NCBI RefSeq assembly: GCF_021535135.1
Contig: NZ_CP091036.1
Location: 868,001 to 932,000 of the forward strand
Length of the DNA: 64,000 nucleotides
Source: Antarcticibacterium sp. 1MA-6-2
GTDB lineage: Bacteria > Bacteroidota > Bacteroidia > Flavobacteriales > Flavobacteriaceae
Reading direction: 5' to 3'
Below are positions 9,686 through 19,682 of the stretch, in pieces. The notes under the pieces are model-generated. The model had not been told where the DNA came from. It saw nothing but the letters and a program-made list of their open reading frames with translations, and did no database searches. Position 1 is the first letter of the stretch. Each line of letters starts with the position of its first letter. A program made the position numbers and the translations under genes.

Positions 9686-11716
9686 ATGGGCGATTGTTGC
9701 GGTAGCGGTGCATGTTCAACAGGGGGGGTAGCCCCCAATAAAACTAAAAGTGGTTTTTTCCAAAAGTATGGGGAATACGGTTTGGCAATTACCGCTTTTC
9801 TTCTTTTGGCCGTAGGTATTGTCTTAAAAGAAGTTGTGGCCCCTAACTGGTTTACGGCACCTCTTCAACTATTGTTTTTTGGCCTGGCCTATCTGCCTGT
9901 GGGCGGGCCTGTATTGTGGAAAGCCATCACGCAAATAGGGAAAGGAAATATCTTTAACGAATTTTTCCTGATGGGAATTGCCACCATAGGTGCTTTTTTG
10001 TTGGGCGAGTATGCCGAGGGCGTTGCGGTAATGCTGTTTTATTCCGTGGGCGAATTGTTCCAGGGGGCCGCGGTAAACAAGGCAAAAAAATCCATTGAAA
10101 GTTTGTTGAAAATCCAGGCCGAGGAGGTGGCTGTCGTGGAAGCAGACGGAACTATAAAAATCGTGCACCCGTCCACGGTGGCGATTGGTAGTATTATCCA
10201 GGTAAAACCGGGAGAGAAGGTAGCCATTGACGGAATCTTGATTTCTGAAAAGGCCACTTTCAACACCGCGGCACTTACTGGCGAACCCGCACCAGATCGT
10301 AAATACGAGGGCGAAAAGGTTTTGGCCGGAATGGTCAATTTGGAAAACTTGAGCGCCATAAAAGTCACCAGCCGTTTTGAGGACAGCAAACTCTCAAAAA
10401 TTTTGGAAATGGTACGGGAAGCGGCTTCCCGAAAGGCAAAAACCCAACGTTTTATTACCCGTTTTGCTAAAATTTATACCCCCATTGTGTTTTTGCTGGC
10501 CACTGCGATCACTTTGCTACCGTACTTTTTTATGGAAACCTATGTTTTTGGGGAATGGCTTTACCGGGCCCTGGTATTTTTGGTGGTATCATGCCCCTGT
10601 GCCCTGATGATCTCCATTCCTTTGGGATATTTTGGCGGTATTGGCGCGGCTTCCCGCAACGGCATTCTTTTTAAAGGTTCCAATTACCTGGACCAGATGC
10701 GGAAGGTGGACACCGTGGTGATGGACAAAACCGGCACCCTTACCAAAGGGGTTTTTGAAGTGCAGCACATCAAGACCGTGGAATTTGACCGGGAGTTCAT
10801 ATTGAACCTGGTGACAAGCCTCGAAAGCAGCTCCAATCATCCCGTAGCCAGGGCGGTGACCGCTTATTGTGCTGGTTTGGGCTACAAAGCAGTTCGGGTG
10901 GAGCAGGCAGAAGAGATTTCCGGGATGGGGATGAAAGGACAGGTAGAAGGATTTAACATATTGGCTGGAAACACTAAGCTATTAAAAAAATATGGTATCC
11001 CCTATGATACGGAAATAGACGATTTTGCGGAAACAACGGTAGTGATAGCCATCAACGAAAAGTATTGTGGCTTTATTACCATTGCAGATGAAATAAAAGA
11101 AGATGCGAAATTGGCCGTGGATGAATTGCGCCAGCTTGGGGTAAAAAACCTGGTCATGCTCTCCGGCGATAAAGAGAAGGTAGTGCAGGCACTCGCCCGG
11201 GAGCTGGGGCTGGACCTGGCTATTGGTGGTTTGCTGCCCGAAGGAAAGATCAAGGAAGCCGAAAAGTTAAAAAAAAGATCGGCTATGTTGGCTTTTATCG
11301 GTGACGGGATCAATGACGCACCCGTTATCACACTTGCCGACATTGGCGTGGCCATGGGCGGTTTGGGCTCCGATGCCGCTATCGAAACTGCGGATGTGGT
11401 GATACAAAATGACCAGCCCTCCAAAACCGCTACCGCTATTAGAATAAGCAAAGCAACAAACCGGATTGTTTGGCAAAACATAGGCCTGGCCTTTGGGGTA
11501 AAATTTTTGGTGTTGTCCCTGGGGGCTTTTGGAATGGCAAACATGTGGGAAGCGGTATTTGCCGATGTGGGCGTTACCCTGCTGGCCATATTAAATGCCG
11601 TGCGGATCCAGAAAATGGATTTCCCTGCAAAGAAAATTTCTGAAACAAAAGTTCTAGATAAAACTGTAGCGCATTCCCCTAAAAGGAAAACAAACACGGA
11701 AAAGGAGTTTGCCTAA
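9686..11716 (+). CDS. zntA: Heavy-metal-translocating P1B-type ATPase (ZntA/CadA-like)
   Basis: The 676-residue protein starts with a Cys-rich tag (MGDCCGSGACS) rather than a full HMA domain. Landmarks in order: the actuator motif TGEPA near residue 198, the ion-binding membrane motif VSCPCALMIS near 306, the phosphorylation site DKTGTLT near 348, the HP motif in SSNHPVARA near 384 and the hinge GDGINDAP near 542. CPC with this context marks P1B-1/P1B-2 pumps; similarity to ZntA/CadA (Zn, Cd, Pb) is the better guess because it follows a Fur-like regulator. It exports cytosolic metal into the periplasm, complementing the RND pump. Control by the palindrome at 9614 is likely. Confidence 0.9.
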   Translation: MGDCCGSGACSTGGVAPNKTKSGFFQKYGEYGLAITAFLLLAVGIVLKEVVAPNWFTAPLQLLFFGLAYLPVGGPVLWKAITQIGKGNIFNEFFLMGIATIGAFLLGEYAEGVAVMLFYSVGELFQGAAVNKAKKSIESLLKIQAEEVAVVEADGTIKIVHPSTVAIGSIIQVKPGEKVAIDGILISEKATFNTAALTGEPAPDRKYEGEKVLAGMVNLENLSAIKVTSRFEDSKLSKILEMVREAASRKAKTQRFITRFAKIYTPIVFLLATAITLLPYFFMETYVFGEWLYRALVFLVVSCPCALMISIPLGYFGGIGAASRNGILFKGSNYLDQMRKVDTVVMDKTGTLTKGVFEVQHIKTVEFDREFILNLVTSLESSSNHPVARAVTAYCAGLGYKAVRVEQAEEISGMGMKGQVEGFNILAGNTKLLKKYGIPYDTEIDDFAETTVVIAINEKYCGFITIADEIKEDAKLAVDELRQLGVKNLVMLSGDKEKVVQALARELGLDLAIGGLLPEGKIKEAEKLKKRSAMLAFIGDGINDAPVITLADIGVAMGGLGSDAAIETADVVIQNDQPSKTATAIRISKATNRIVWQNIGLAFGVKFLVLSLGAFGMANMWEAVFADVGVTLLAILNAVRIQKMDFPAKKISETKVLDKTVAHSPKRKTNTEKEFA

Positions 11717-11893
11717 ATTGGAAGCCAAAAGTGTAAGGAGACAAGGTTGTAATCAACAAATACTGAATCATAATTTGATAAAACACAATCATGTAACAGT
11801 TGATTAAAGGGAGCAAAAATTACTGAAGATGAGGCACAAAAAAATAGTATAGGTCCAATACCATTGAATATGATGTAATAAAATAATTGTCTG

Positions 11894-12661
11894 ATGAACA
11901 ACAAGGGGTTTTTCTTTACTGTTATTGTAGGTATCGTGATGGGGGTATTTATCATTCATCCCCTTGGGCTTTTTTTGTATGACAATCAGGGCGACCAGGG
12001 CAGTTGGTGGTATATCCTGGAAATTGTTTTTGAACAAATTGCTGTAGCTTTGGGGATTTTGACCAGATTTTGAAGAACCTCCTTTTTGGTTGTTTGGGCA
12101 TCAGCCTGGCATTGATGTTTTATACCAGGAAAAAAATCTTCCAACTTGGCAAATTGAAGAATGAAATGGATATTGTAGAAGCGCTTATAACCGAAGGTGA
12201 AAATCAGGGAGTAGAATTTAAATCAACCTTGCGTTGGGACTTACGACAACTAAAACCAAATAAGGCTTTAGAAAACGTAGTTGCCAAAACCATAGTAAGC
12301 TTTATGAACTGCAAAGGTGGCAACCTGTTGATTGGTATTGATGATGAAGGCCTGGTTTTAGGGCTTAAAGAAGATTACCAAACCGTGAAGAAGCCCGGCA
12401 GGGATGGTTTTGAACAATATATCATGCAACTGGTCTCCGTTACTTTGGGCACCAGGTTTTGTTCTTTGGTAAAAGTAACTTTTTACAAATTTGAAAGAAG
12501 GGACATTTGTCATTTAAATATAAAATCCTCAAAAACACAGGTATTCCTCAATGTCGGGGACTTAGTCCCATTTTTTTATCCGTACCGGAAACGGCAAACG
12601 CGAACTGGATATTCCTGAGGCATTGGCCTATATAGGAAAAGGAAAGGCATTGTACAATTAG
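11894..12661 (+). pseudogene. Membrane-anchored AlbA_2-domain protein (two frame breaks)
   Basis: The first part (MNNKGFFFTVIVGIVMGVF) is a membrane segment, followed by WWYILEIVFEQIAVALGIL. After a frame break near 12060 a second hydrophobic stretch (LLFGCLGISLALMF) and an AlbA_2/Schlafen-type domain follow (GENQGVEFKSTLRWD; SFMNCKGGNLLIGIDDEG). A second break in a T7 run near 12573 restores IRTGNGKRELDIPEAL, the usual end of this domain, with stop at 12659-12661. AlbA_2 domains often bind nucleic acid or nucleotides; this membrane-tethered type has no assigned function that I know. It sits between two metal ATPases on the same strand. Confidence 0.65.
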
Positions 12662-12688
12662 AGAGAGCGAGAATTTAAAATTTTGACC

Positions 12689-15169
12689 ATGAAAAAATTG
12701 CAAATCAAAATCCCGGTGGTGCTCCCACAGGTGCACGATGAAAAAGATGCCTGTGTCAACAGGCTTATTCAACAACTGGAAAACAGGGAAGGTATTGAAA
12801 AGGTGCATATTTCTTCTGAAAAAGATGTTGATACCCCTCTGCTTTGCTTTCATTATGACCCGGATATTATTTCCATTGACCGCATTCAAAAAATGGCCAA
12901 ACAGGCAGGGGCATCATTGACCAATGAGTTTGGGCATAGCCTGCTGGAGGTAGAGGGAATAAGACATGCAAGACATGCAAGAAAAATTGAAAAAGGGTTA
13001 ATAGGTTTGGAGGAGGTTATGGAAGTTTCGGTATCTGCATCGGGAATCGTAAGGCTGGAATTCATAAAGGCTAAAACCAACGAAGAAGATTTTCGTCACA
13101 TCCTGAAAAACGAAGGCCTGAAAATCAAGACTGCCAGAAAGAATGAAAAAGCGCCTCCTGAAACGGCTGAAACCCCTGAACATTCTCACGAGGAGGTAGA
13201 GCTTAAAGATGAAGGCCACGCCCATGACCACGGGGGTATTTTAGGAAAAAATACCGAGATGTACTTTTCCATTTTTTGCGGGGTTTTGTTGGGCAAGTTT
13301 TGGTCTTTCCTACCTGGAAACTGTGCCTGAATGGGCAAGTTTGGCCTTATATATTGGCGCCTATTTCTTTGGAGGCTATTACACGGCAAAAGAAGCCATT
13401 GAAACGGTTGCCAAAGGAGGTTTCGAAATTGATTTCCTTATGCTGGTTGCGGCCATCGGGGCGGCCATTTTGGGAGAATGGGCAGAAGGGGCTTTGCTCC
13501 TCTTCCTCTTTAGCCTGGGCCATGCACTGGAAAATTACGCCATGAACAAGGCCCGAAAATCTATTGCAGCTTTAGCAGACCTTGCACCTAAAATTGCTCT
13601 GATAAAACGAAATGGAAAGACCCGGGAAGTAAAAATAGAAGAACTTCAGGTAGGTGATATTGTTGTAGTGAGATCCAACACCAAAATTTCTGCCGATGGG
13701 GTTGTAGTCAATGGTAATAGTAGTGTAAACCAGGCACCCATCACTTAAGCGAGAGCGTCCCTGTGGATAAGTCTCCTGTACCAGACCCTGACAGGGATTA
13801 TTCAAAAGAAAGTGAAATAAAAGAAGAACACCGTGTATTTGCGGGAACCATTAACGGCAATAGTACCCTGGAAGTAAAGGTAATTAAAACCTCTCAGGAT
13901 TCTACGCTGTCAAGGTTGGTGAAACTGGTGAATGAAGCCCAGACGCAGAAATCGCCTACCCAATTATTGACCGATAAATTTGAGAAATATTTTGTACCAT
14001 CGGTTTTGGCCCTGGTGGTTTTGCTGAATTTCGCCTTCCTTGTCCTCGATGAACCTTTTAGTGAAAGTTTCTACAGGGCAATGGCTGTTTTAGTTGCTGC
14101 CAGTCCCTGTGCACTTGCCATTTCAACACCCAGTGCCGTACTTAGCGGAGTGGCCCGCGCAGCCAGGGGTGGTGTTCTGGTAAAGGGCGGGCGGCCACTG
14201 GAAGACCTGGGTGTGCTCACCGCTATCGCTTTTGACAAAACCGGTACCCTTACCGAAGGTAAACCAAAGCTCACCAAAGTTATTACCTTAACAGACTTAA
14301 GTGAAGAGGAACTGCTAAAATCGGCGGTAGCGGTCGAGGCCCTGAGTGACCACCCCCTGGCAAAAGCAGTGGTACGGGACGGAAAAGAACGCCTGGGAGA
14401 TACACACATTCCGGAAGCAAAAGACCTGGAAGCTGTTTTGGGAAAAGGTATAAAAGCAAGCCTTGGCGAAGACAAGGTGTACATAGGCAATCTTGATCTT
14501 TTTGATGCACTCGATGATCAAAAACCTTCAGAAGAAATCGTAGAAAAAGTAAGGGAACAGGAAGCTGAAGGAAACACTACAATGTTGATACGCAGTAATG
14601 CGGAATATATAGGTATTATTTCCCTTATGGACACACCACGGAAAGAAGCCAAAGCCACCCTGGTGGAACTGAAAAAGATTGGTATTAAACGTATGATCAT
14701 GCTCACCGGGGACAACCAAAAAGTAGCTGATGCAGTGGCCAGTGAAATTGGCCTGACCGATGCCTGGGGAAGCCTGCTTCCCGAGGAAAAGGTAGATGCT
14801 ATTAAAAAATTAAAGAAACAGGAGGACAAAGTAGCCATGGTAGGCGATGGAGTGAACGATGCCCCGGCTATGGCACACAGTACAGTGGGTATTGCAATGG
14901 GAGCAGCAGGATCTGACGTGGCACTTGAAACCGCCGATATCGCACTGATGGCCGATAAGCTGGAGACCCTGCCCTTTGCAATAGGTTTGAGCAGGAAAGC
15001 CAAAAGCATCATCAAACAAAACCTTTGGGTAAGCTTGGGTATTGTGGCTTTACTAATTCCGGCCACTATTTTCGGGTTTGCCAACATTGGTATAGCAGTA
15101 CTTGTTCACGAAGGTTCTACATTATTGGTGGTGGGCAATGCTTTGAGATTATTGGCGTATAAGAAATAA
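12689..15169 (+). pseudogene. P1B-type metal ATPase with tandem N-terminal metal-binding-like domains and SPC motif (two frame breaks)
   Basis: Residues 1-150 form two ferredoxin-like halves without CxxC, followed by a His/Asp/Glu linker (HSHEEVE; HAHDHGG). The core is a P1B ATPase: membrane motif ASPCALAIS, phosphorylation site DKTGTLTEG, SDHPLAKA and the hinge GDGVNDAP. SPC instead of CPC is typical of P1B-4 pumps (Co, Fe, Zn export). One break near 13295 lies in a T run. The second (13744) is in the invariant TGES loop: ACTTAAGCGAG stands where ACC GGC GAG is required. Repaired length is about 825 residues. ATG at 12689 is preferred over an upstream TTG. Confidence 0.82.
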
Positions 15170-15300
15170 AAGATGGCTTAATAAAGAAATTCTTGAGTAT
15201 TATCCGCCCTTATCGGCGTAGCAAGTGGGAATTGGGAGCATTTGATTTGGTCTCAAAAATGAAAAATAATACTGAAAAAGGATAAATATTATAAACCTTG

Positions 15301-15316
15301 GTAGAAATAGTTCTAC
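15301..15316 (+). promoter_or_regulatory. Inverted repeat before the copper-storage-like gene
   Basis: GTAGAA-ATAG-TTCTAC is a perfect 6-4-6 inverted repeat 24 bp before the ATG at 15340. Its place suggests an operator for a metal-responsive regulator. No regulator of this type is adjacent, so the binding protein is unknown. Confidence 0.4.
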
Positions 15317-15339
15317 ATATAATTTAAATCTATTTAATT

Positions 15340-15678
15340 ATGAAAAATGAAAATCATGAACAACTCGTTCAAACATTGCTAAACTGTGCTTTAGCTTGTG
15401 AAAACTGTGCTGCTCAAAGCTTAGCAGAAGGAGAAACCAGAATGATGCAAAGATGCATTCCGTTGGACATTGACTGTGCTGACATTTGTATACAAGCAGC
15501 TAGGTTGCTACAGAGAAATTCTGCCCTTGCGCATGAATATCTTTTGATCTGTGAAAAAGCTTGCAGGATGTGTGCTGAAGAATGTGCAAAACACGATCAT
15601 GAGCATTGTAAGAAATGTGCTCAAGCCTGTAATGAATGTGCGGAACATGCCATAATCATCACGGTGATGTGCAGTTAA
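15340..15678 (+). CDS. Cysteine-rich four-helix-bundle copper-binding protein (Csp/DUF326-like)
   Basis: The 112-residue protein has repeated Cys-x2/3-Cys helices: LNCALACENCAAQ, DIDCADICIQA, CEKACRMCAEECAKH and CKKCAQACNECAEH, more than a dozen cysteines on amphipathic helices with few aromatic residues. This is the pattern of the Csp copper-storage family, in which the bundle core is lined by thiolates that hold many Cu(I) ions. There is no signal peptide, so it resembles the cytosolic Csp3 type. The setting in a metal-resistance island supports storage or buffering of copper. A terminator follows. Confidence 0.8.
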   Translation: MKNENHEQLVQTLLNCALACENCAAQSLAEGETRMMQRCIPLDIDCADICIQAARLLQRNSALAHEYLLICEKACRMCAEECAKHDHEHCKKCAQACNECAEHAIIITVMCS

Positions 15679-15695
15679 GCTAATGTAATGAAAGG

Positions 15696-15720
15696 TATGC
15701 GGTGTTTATAGCATCGCATA
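15696..15720 (+). terminator. Rho-independent terminator after the Csp-like gene
   Basis: TATGCG and CGCATA pair around a 13-nt loop and are followed by ATTTTCC. It lies 18 bp after the stop codon. The rest of 15721-15946 shows no gene; it holds the short repeat at 15853-15876. Confidence 0.5.
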
Positions 15721-15852
15721 TTTTCCTTAAAGTAAAAAAACAAAAAAAGAAGTGTTACAAGAGAAATAGAGGGCGAACCAAATTTAAAACTAGAAATATA
15801 ATATGAGGAAGTTCTCTAAAGAAAATTAAGAATTTTTTGTATTAGTTAACCC

Positions 15853-15876
15853 GGGTTTCCTTTCCAGGCACAATTA
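15853..15876 (+). repeat. Second copy of the short repeat seen at 9145
   Basis: GGGTTTCCTTTCCAGGCACA matches the stretch before the Fur-family gene, 70 bp upstream of the OsmC-family gene. The two copies flank different genes, so the shared piece may be a regulatory element or a recombination scar. Confidence 0.45.
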
Positions 15877-15946
15877 TTTAAAATCAATAAATATAACTAA
15901 TAGAACAAAAGACTATCTAAAGTAGATTTTAATTTAAAACAAGAAA

Positions 15947-16402
15947 ATGATGTCAGAATTTAAAGTTAAACTAGAATGGAAATCCGATTCCGAAGATTTT
16001 TCCTATAAGAAGTATACCCGTACCCATCAATGGATTTTTGGAGGAGGCTCGCAAATTACTGCATCTGCAGCTCCCGAATATCTGGGAAAAGCTGAATTTG
16101 TAAATCCTGAAGAAGCTTTCGCTGCTTCCCTCTCCAGCTGCCACTTATTGACTTTTCTGGCTATTGCCTCCTTTAAAAAGTATATTATAAAAAATTATAA
16201 AGATGAAACCGTTGCAGTGGTTGAGAAAAACAAGGACGGTAAACAGGCGGTGACCAGGGTTTTTTTACGGCCCCAAGTAGAATTCTCCGGTGAACATATA
16301 CCTGATGAAGAAGAAATGAAAAAAATGCACCATAAAGCACATGCTGAATGTTTTATCTCCAACTCTGTACTAACAGAGGTTATAGTGGAACCTTTTTTAT
16401 AA
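15947..16402 (+). CDS. OsmC/Ohr-family protein
   Basis: The product (151 residues) shows the OsmC fold: beta-rich N-terminus, NPEEAFAASLSSCHLLTFLAIA with the reactive cysteine in SSCH, and the late MHHKAHAECFISNS with the second cysteine. OsmC and Ohr proteins reduce organic peroxides with this cysteine pair. The surrounding EAF/SSCHLLTFL is typical of the OsmC branch. A second ATG one codon downstream is an equally good start. It belongs to a group of stress genes placed between metal-resistance modules. Confidence 0.85.
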   Translation: MMSEFKVKLEWKSDSEDFSYKKYTRTHQWIFGGGSQITASAAPEYLGKAEFVNPEEAFAASLSSCHLLTFLAIASFKKYIIKNYKDETVAVVEKNKDGKQAVTRVFLRPQVEFSGEHIPDEEEMKKMHHKAHAECFISNSVLTEVIVEPFL

Positions 16403-16473
16403 TTTCCTTCAGGAAGATTCAGGGTTCAAAGGTTTTAGTTTAAATTTTGAACCAGCGTTAAAACCTAACTTAT

Positions 16474-17130
16474 ATGAAAAATCTCATGGTTGCCCCTTCC
16501 ATTCTCTCGACAGATTTTGCGTACCTGGGCAAAACCCTCGAGATTATTAACAGGAGCGGAGCAGATTGGCTGCATGTGGATATTATGGACGGGATGTTTG
16601 TTCCCAATATTTCCTTTGGCACACCAATTTTAAAAGCTATTGCGGAGCACAATAAGAAACCGGTGGAACTGCATTTAATGATTGCTCAGCCTGAAAGATA
16701 TCTGGAAGTTTTTTCTAAGTATGGAGTGGAGCAAATTACAGTGCACGCCGAGGCTTGTCTCCATTTGCACAGCGTGGTGCAACAAATAAAAAGCCTGGGT
16801 TGTAAAGCAGGGGTAGCTTTAAATCCGCATACTTCTCTGGAAAGCCTGGAATACGTGATCAGGGATTTGGATACAGTTTGCGTGATGGCTGTAAATCCGG
16901 GTTTTGGCGGACAAGGTTTTATTCCTCAAACGCTGGAGAAAATAAAGGAATTAAAGCAATTGATAAAAAGAAAGGATGCAAAGGCCTTTATTGAAGTAGA
17001 TGGAGGAGTGACCAGGAATAACGTTAAGGAAATTTGGAATTCAGGTGCTGATGCTGTTATAGCAGGAAGTAGTATTTTCAATTCCGAAGATCCCGTAAAG
17101 GCAATTCAGGAGCTTAAAAAACACCCATAA
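16474..17130 (+). CDS. rpe: Ribulose-phosphate 3-epimerase
   Basis: The TIM-barrel enzyme interconverts D-ribulose 5-phosphate and D-xylulose 5-phosphate. Signatures: APSILSTDFAYLG at the start, the metal-binding HVDIMDGMFVPNISFG, ELHLMIAQPERY, MAVNPGFGGQGFIPQTLEKI and the phosphate site VDGGVTRNN with AGSSIF. Length (218) is normal and the frame is intact. It is a housekeeping-type gene in an accessory region, perhaps a second copy supporting pentose-phosphate flux and NADPH supply during stress; that link is inference. Confidence 0.95.
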   Translation: MKNLMVAPSILSTDFAYLGKTLEIINRSGADWLHVDIMDGMFVPNISFGTPILKAIAEHNKKPVELHLMIAQPERYLEVFSKYGVEQITVHAEACLHLHSVVQQIKSLGCKAGVALNPHTSLESLEYVIRDLDTVCVMAVNPGFGGQGFIPQTLEKIKELKQLIKRKDAKAFIEVDGGVTRNNVKEIWNSGADAVIAGSSIFNSEDPVKAIQELKKHP

Positions 17131-17233
17131 TGCAACAAATTTTATAAAAAGGAATAAATCAAATAAAAAATCAAGAACCTTGGGGGAAAGCTTATGAGGT
17201 TTGAATTGCAAATACTTTTAAAAATTCGAGGCA

Positions 17234-17251
17234 TCCCGATAGCTATCGGGA
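17234..17251. repeat. Perfect 18-bp palindrome (TCCCGATAGCTATCGGGA)
   Basis: Perfect dyad 41 bp before the SpoIIAA-like gene. Short palindromes of this CCCGATAG/CTATCGGG type are scattered through flavobacterial intergenic regions and can act as terminator or attenuator stems; only one copy is in this window. Confidence 0.45.
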
Positions 17252-17291
17252 CGGGGAATCAAACCCTCAATAAGGGACTAAAAAAGGAGTT

Positions 17292-17648
17292 ATGCTACAA
17301 ATATTAGAACAAACGGGAGGCAACATAGTTGCCACCAAAGCAACAGGAAATTTAACCAAAGCCGATTATGATATGCTTTTGCCTCTGCTAAACAACATTG
17401 TTGGGAAAAATCAGAAGATCCGTTGGTATTTTGAAATGGAGGGATTTGAAGGATGGAAACTAAAAGCCTTTTGGGAAGATCTGAAATTCGATGTCCAGCA
17501 TGTAAACGACTTTGAAAAAGTGGCCATGGTGGGGGATAAAAAATGGGAAGAATGGATGACGGATATAATGAAGCCCTTTACTTCTGCCGAAATAAAATTT
17601 TTTGAAATAAATCATGGTACCGAAGCACAAATATGGATAGAAAAGTAA
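17292..17648 (+). CDS. SpoIIAA-like (STAS-related) protein, first copy
   Basis: The 118-residue product resembles the SpoIIAA-like/DUF3478 family: GNIVATKATGNLTKADYDMLLPLL, then IRWYFEMEGFEGW and the motif KVAMVGDKKWEEW, with a terminal beta strand and IWIEK. These are stand-alone STAS-fold proteins; their partners are unknown. It overlaps the NhaA start by 16 bp, so translation is coupled. A second member lies at 19239-19604 with the same VGDKKW core, flanking nhaA on the other side. Confidence 0.75.
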   Translation: MLQILEQTGGNIVATKATGNLTKADYDMLLPLLNNIVGKNQKIRWYFEMEGFEGWKLKAFWEDLKFDVQHVNDFEKVAMVGDKKWEEWMTDIMKPFTSAEIKFFEINHGTEAQIWIEK

Positions 17649-18997
17649 CAAAGAAATCTACCCCTGTAGACTACATGAAGGAAACTGCCCGGAAGTTTCT
17701 TGACCGGGAAACCGCAGGCGGTCTTCTGCTTATTGTTGCTACTTTGGTGGCTCTGGTGCTGGCCAATACTGGGGCGGCCGACATATATCACCATTACCTG
17801 ACTGACGAAATATCAATAGGAGCACCGGAGCACCTGGAAATTTCCCTTTCTGTGGAAGAATGGATTAACGATGGCCTGATGGTGATCTTCTTTCTGGTGG
17901 CCGGGCTCGAATTGAAAAGAGAAGTAATGGTAGGAGAACTGTCTAATTTCAGAAAAGCTTCCATGCCTATATTCGCTGCCCTGGGTGGCATGCTGGTACT
18001 TGCTTTGCTTTTTTTCCTGATAAACCTCAATTCGCCCACCTCCAGCGGCTGGGGTATTCCCATGGCTACAGATATTGCCTATTCTCTTGGAATCCTTGGA
18101 CTTTTAGGAAAACGGGTGCCTGTACAGTTAAAAATATTTCTGGTAGCTTTAGCCATTGCCGATGATATTGGCGCAATTCTGGTCATTGCCTTTTTTTACA
18201 GCAGCCAAATAGCCTGGATGAACCTGCTGATTGCTGGAGGGACTCTACTTGTTTTAGCAATACTTAACAGGGCAGGAATAAAACACCTGTCTTTGTATAT
18301 TTTGCTGGGCCTTGTTTTATGGCTGGCTTTCCTTGACTCCGGAATTCATCCCACCCTGGCCGGAGTGCTGTTTTCCCTTACCATTCCCGTTAAACCGAGA
18401 TTAGAAAGTGAGGATTTTCAGCAACGGACCCAAACCCATGTGCATGAGCTGGAAAAAACAGATCTTGTAAATTCTTATCTGCTTACCAATAAGAAGCAGC
18501 AAAGTATTCTGGAAACAATACGAAGGGACACCAAGCATACCCACCCTCCCCTACTGCGGCTGGAAAATGCGCTTACTGGTTTCAATGCCTTTTTTATCAT
18601 TCCTGTCTTTGCGTTAGCCAATGCAGGTGTAAAGCTCGATCTTGGAATTTCGGAAGTCCTGGCAAATCCGCTGGGTCTCGGAATTTTAGCAGGCCTGGTG
18701 CTGGGGAAAGTCTGCGGCATTACTGCCTTCTCCTACCTGGGCGTCAAAATGGGCTTTGCCCGGCTACCGGATGGCCTCCGCTGGAAACATATTGTAGGAG
18801 TAGGGCTAATAGCCGGTATTGGATTTACCATGTCCCTTTTTATCACGAACCTGGCGTTTGCAGATGAAAACCTGGTTCAGATAGCAAAAATAAGTGTACT
18901 GCTCGCTTCACTTATAGCAGCCATAGCGGGTGTGCTTGTGCTTAGCCTGGGGAAGATTCGGAGTGTTAAGCAACAGGAGCCGGGAGAAGTTGTTTAA
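17633..18997 (+). CDS. nhaA: Na+/H+ antiporter NhaA
   Basis: The 454-residue membrane protein has the NhaA signatures: NDGLMVIFFLVAGLELKREV, then GWGIPMATDIAYSLGIL, LKIFLVALAIADDIGAI with the transport-site DD, and FFIIPVFALANAGV with GIGFTMSLFI near the C-terminus. It exchanges internal Na+ or Li+ for external protons across the inner membrane. It is longer than E. coli NhaA because of an insert in the middle (about residues 260-310). It starts inside the end of the preceding SpoIIAA-like gene. Confidence 0.95.
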   Translation: MDRKVTKKSTPVDYMKETARKFLDRETAGGLLLIVATLVALVLANTGAADIYHHYLTDEISIGAPEHLEISLSVEEWINDGLMVIFFLVAGLELKREVMVGELSNFRKASMPIFAALGGMLVLALLFFLINLNSPTSSGWGIPMATDIAYSLGILGLLGKRVPVQLKIFLVALAIADDIGAILVIAFFYSSQIAWMNLLIAGGTLLVLAILNRAGIKHLSLYILLGLVLWLAFLDSGIHPTLAGVLFSLTIPVKPRLESEDFQQRTQTHVHELEKTDLVNSYLLTNKKQQSILETIRRDTKHTHPPLLRLENALTGFNAFFIIPVFALANAGVKLDLGISEVLANPLGLGILAGLVLGKVCGITAFSYLGVKMGFARLPDGLRWKHIVGVGLIAGIGFTMSLFITNLAFADENLVQIAKISVLLASLIAAIAGVLVLSLGKIRSVKQQEPGEVV

Positions 18998-19159
18998 GGT
19001 ATTCTGTGAAAGCCGGAGGATAGTCAAACCAAAAACAGGAAGGAGTTGGATACTTAGGAACTTCAAAATGAATTAATAAATGCAACAACGGCAACATTGA
19101 GTGATATGGGAATTGCTATAGCTGGAGAGGGCCGAGGTATAAATCAAAATAAACAAAAA

Positions 19160-19184
19160 CGTCTCGACTGCGCTCGACGTGACA
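19160..19184. repeat. Short flavobacterial intergenic repeat (CTCGACTGCGCTCGA core)
   Basis: CGTCTCGACTGCGCTCGACG followed by TGACA contains the inverted TCGA...TCGA core seen repeatedly in flavobacterial intergenic DNA. It sits before the second SpoIIAA-like gene and makes an upstream in-frame start (19179) unlikely. The rest of 18998-19238 shows no gene. Confidence 0.4.
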
Positions 19185-19238
19185 ATTATAATTCAATTTT
19201 GCTTATTAGGTTTTTTACCTGACAAGCATATAAAGTAT

Positions 19239-19604
19239 ATGATAAACCTTTTAAATTCAAATAGGGACAACCTCATTGCCGTGGAAGTGAGCGGTAAGCT
19301 TTCAAAAGAGGAGGTGGAAAATTTGCATCCGCTTATCGATGAAATTATTGCTAAAAATAATAAAGTGGATTTTTATTTTGAACTGCACGATTTCTACGGA
19401 TACGATTTGGAAGGATTGTGGGTAGATCTAAAAATAGATGCTGCACATATTTCCGACTACGGAAATATGGCTATTGTTGGGGATAAAAAATGGCAGGAAA
19501 AAACTACAAAGGTTTTAAATTTCTTTTCAGGCTCTCAAATAAAATACTTTGACATAAATGAAAAGGATACGGCCAAAGCCCGGATTGGTTTAATAAAGGA
19601 GTAG
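19239..19604 (+). CDS. SpoIIAA-like (STAS-related) protein, second copy
   Basis: The product (121 residues from the second ATG) reads LIAVEVSGKLSKEEVENLHPLI, VDFYFELHDFYGYDLEGLW and MAIVGDKKWQEKTTK, collinear with the protein at 17292 and clearly the same family but divergent. The longer frame from 19179 starts inside a repeat and was rejected. It may act in membrane-associated stress signalling, but no experimental role is known to me for this family. Confidence 0.72.
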   Translation: MINLLNSNRDNLIAVEVSGKLSKEEVENLHPLIDEIIAKNNKVDFYFELHDFYGYDLEGLWVDLKIDAAHISDYGNMAIVGDKKWQEKTTKVLNFFSGSQIKYFDINEKDTAKARIGLIKE

Positions 19605-19682
19605 CTTACAGCAAAAAATGCCCTCTTAAGATGGGAAACTGTCAATAAACAGGAAAAAATTGTTTAACAAAAAGAAGTAACT

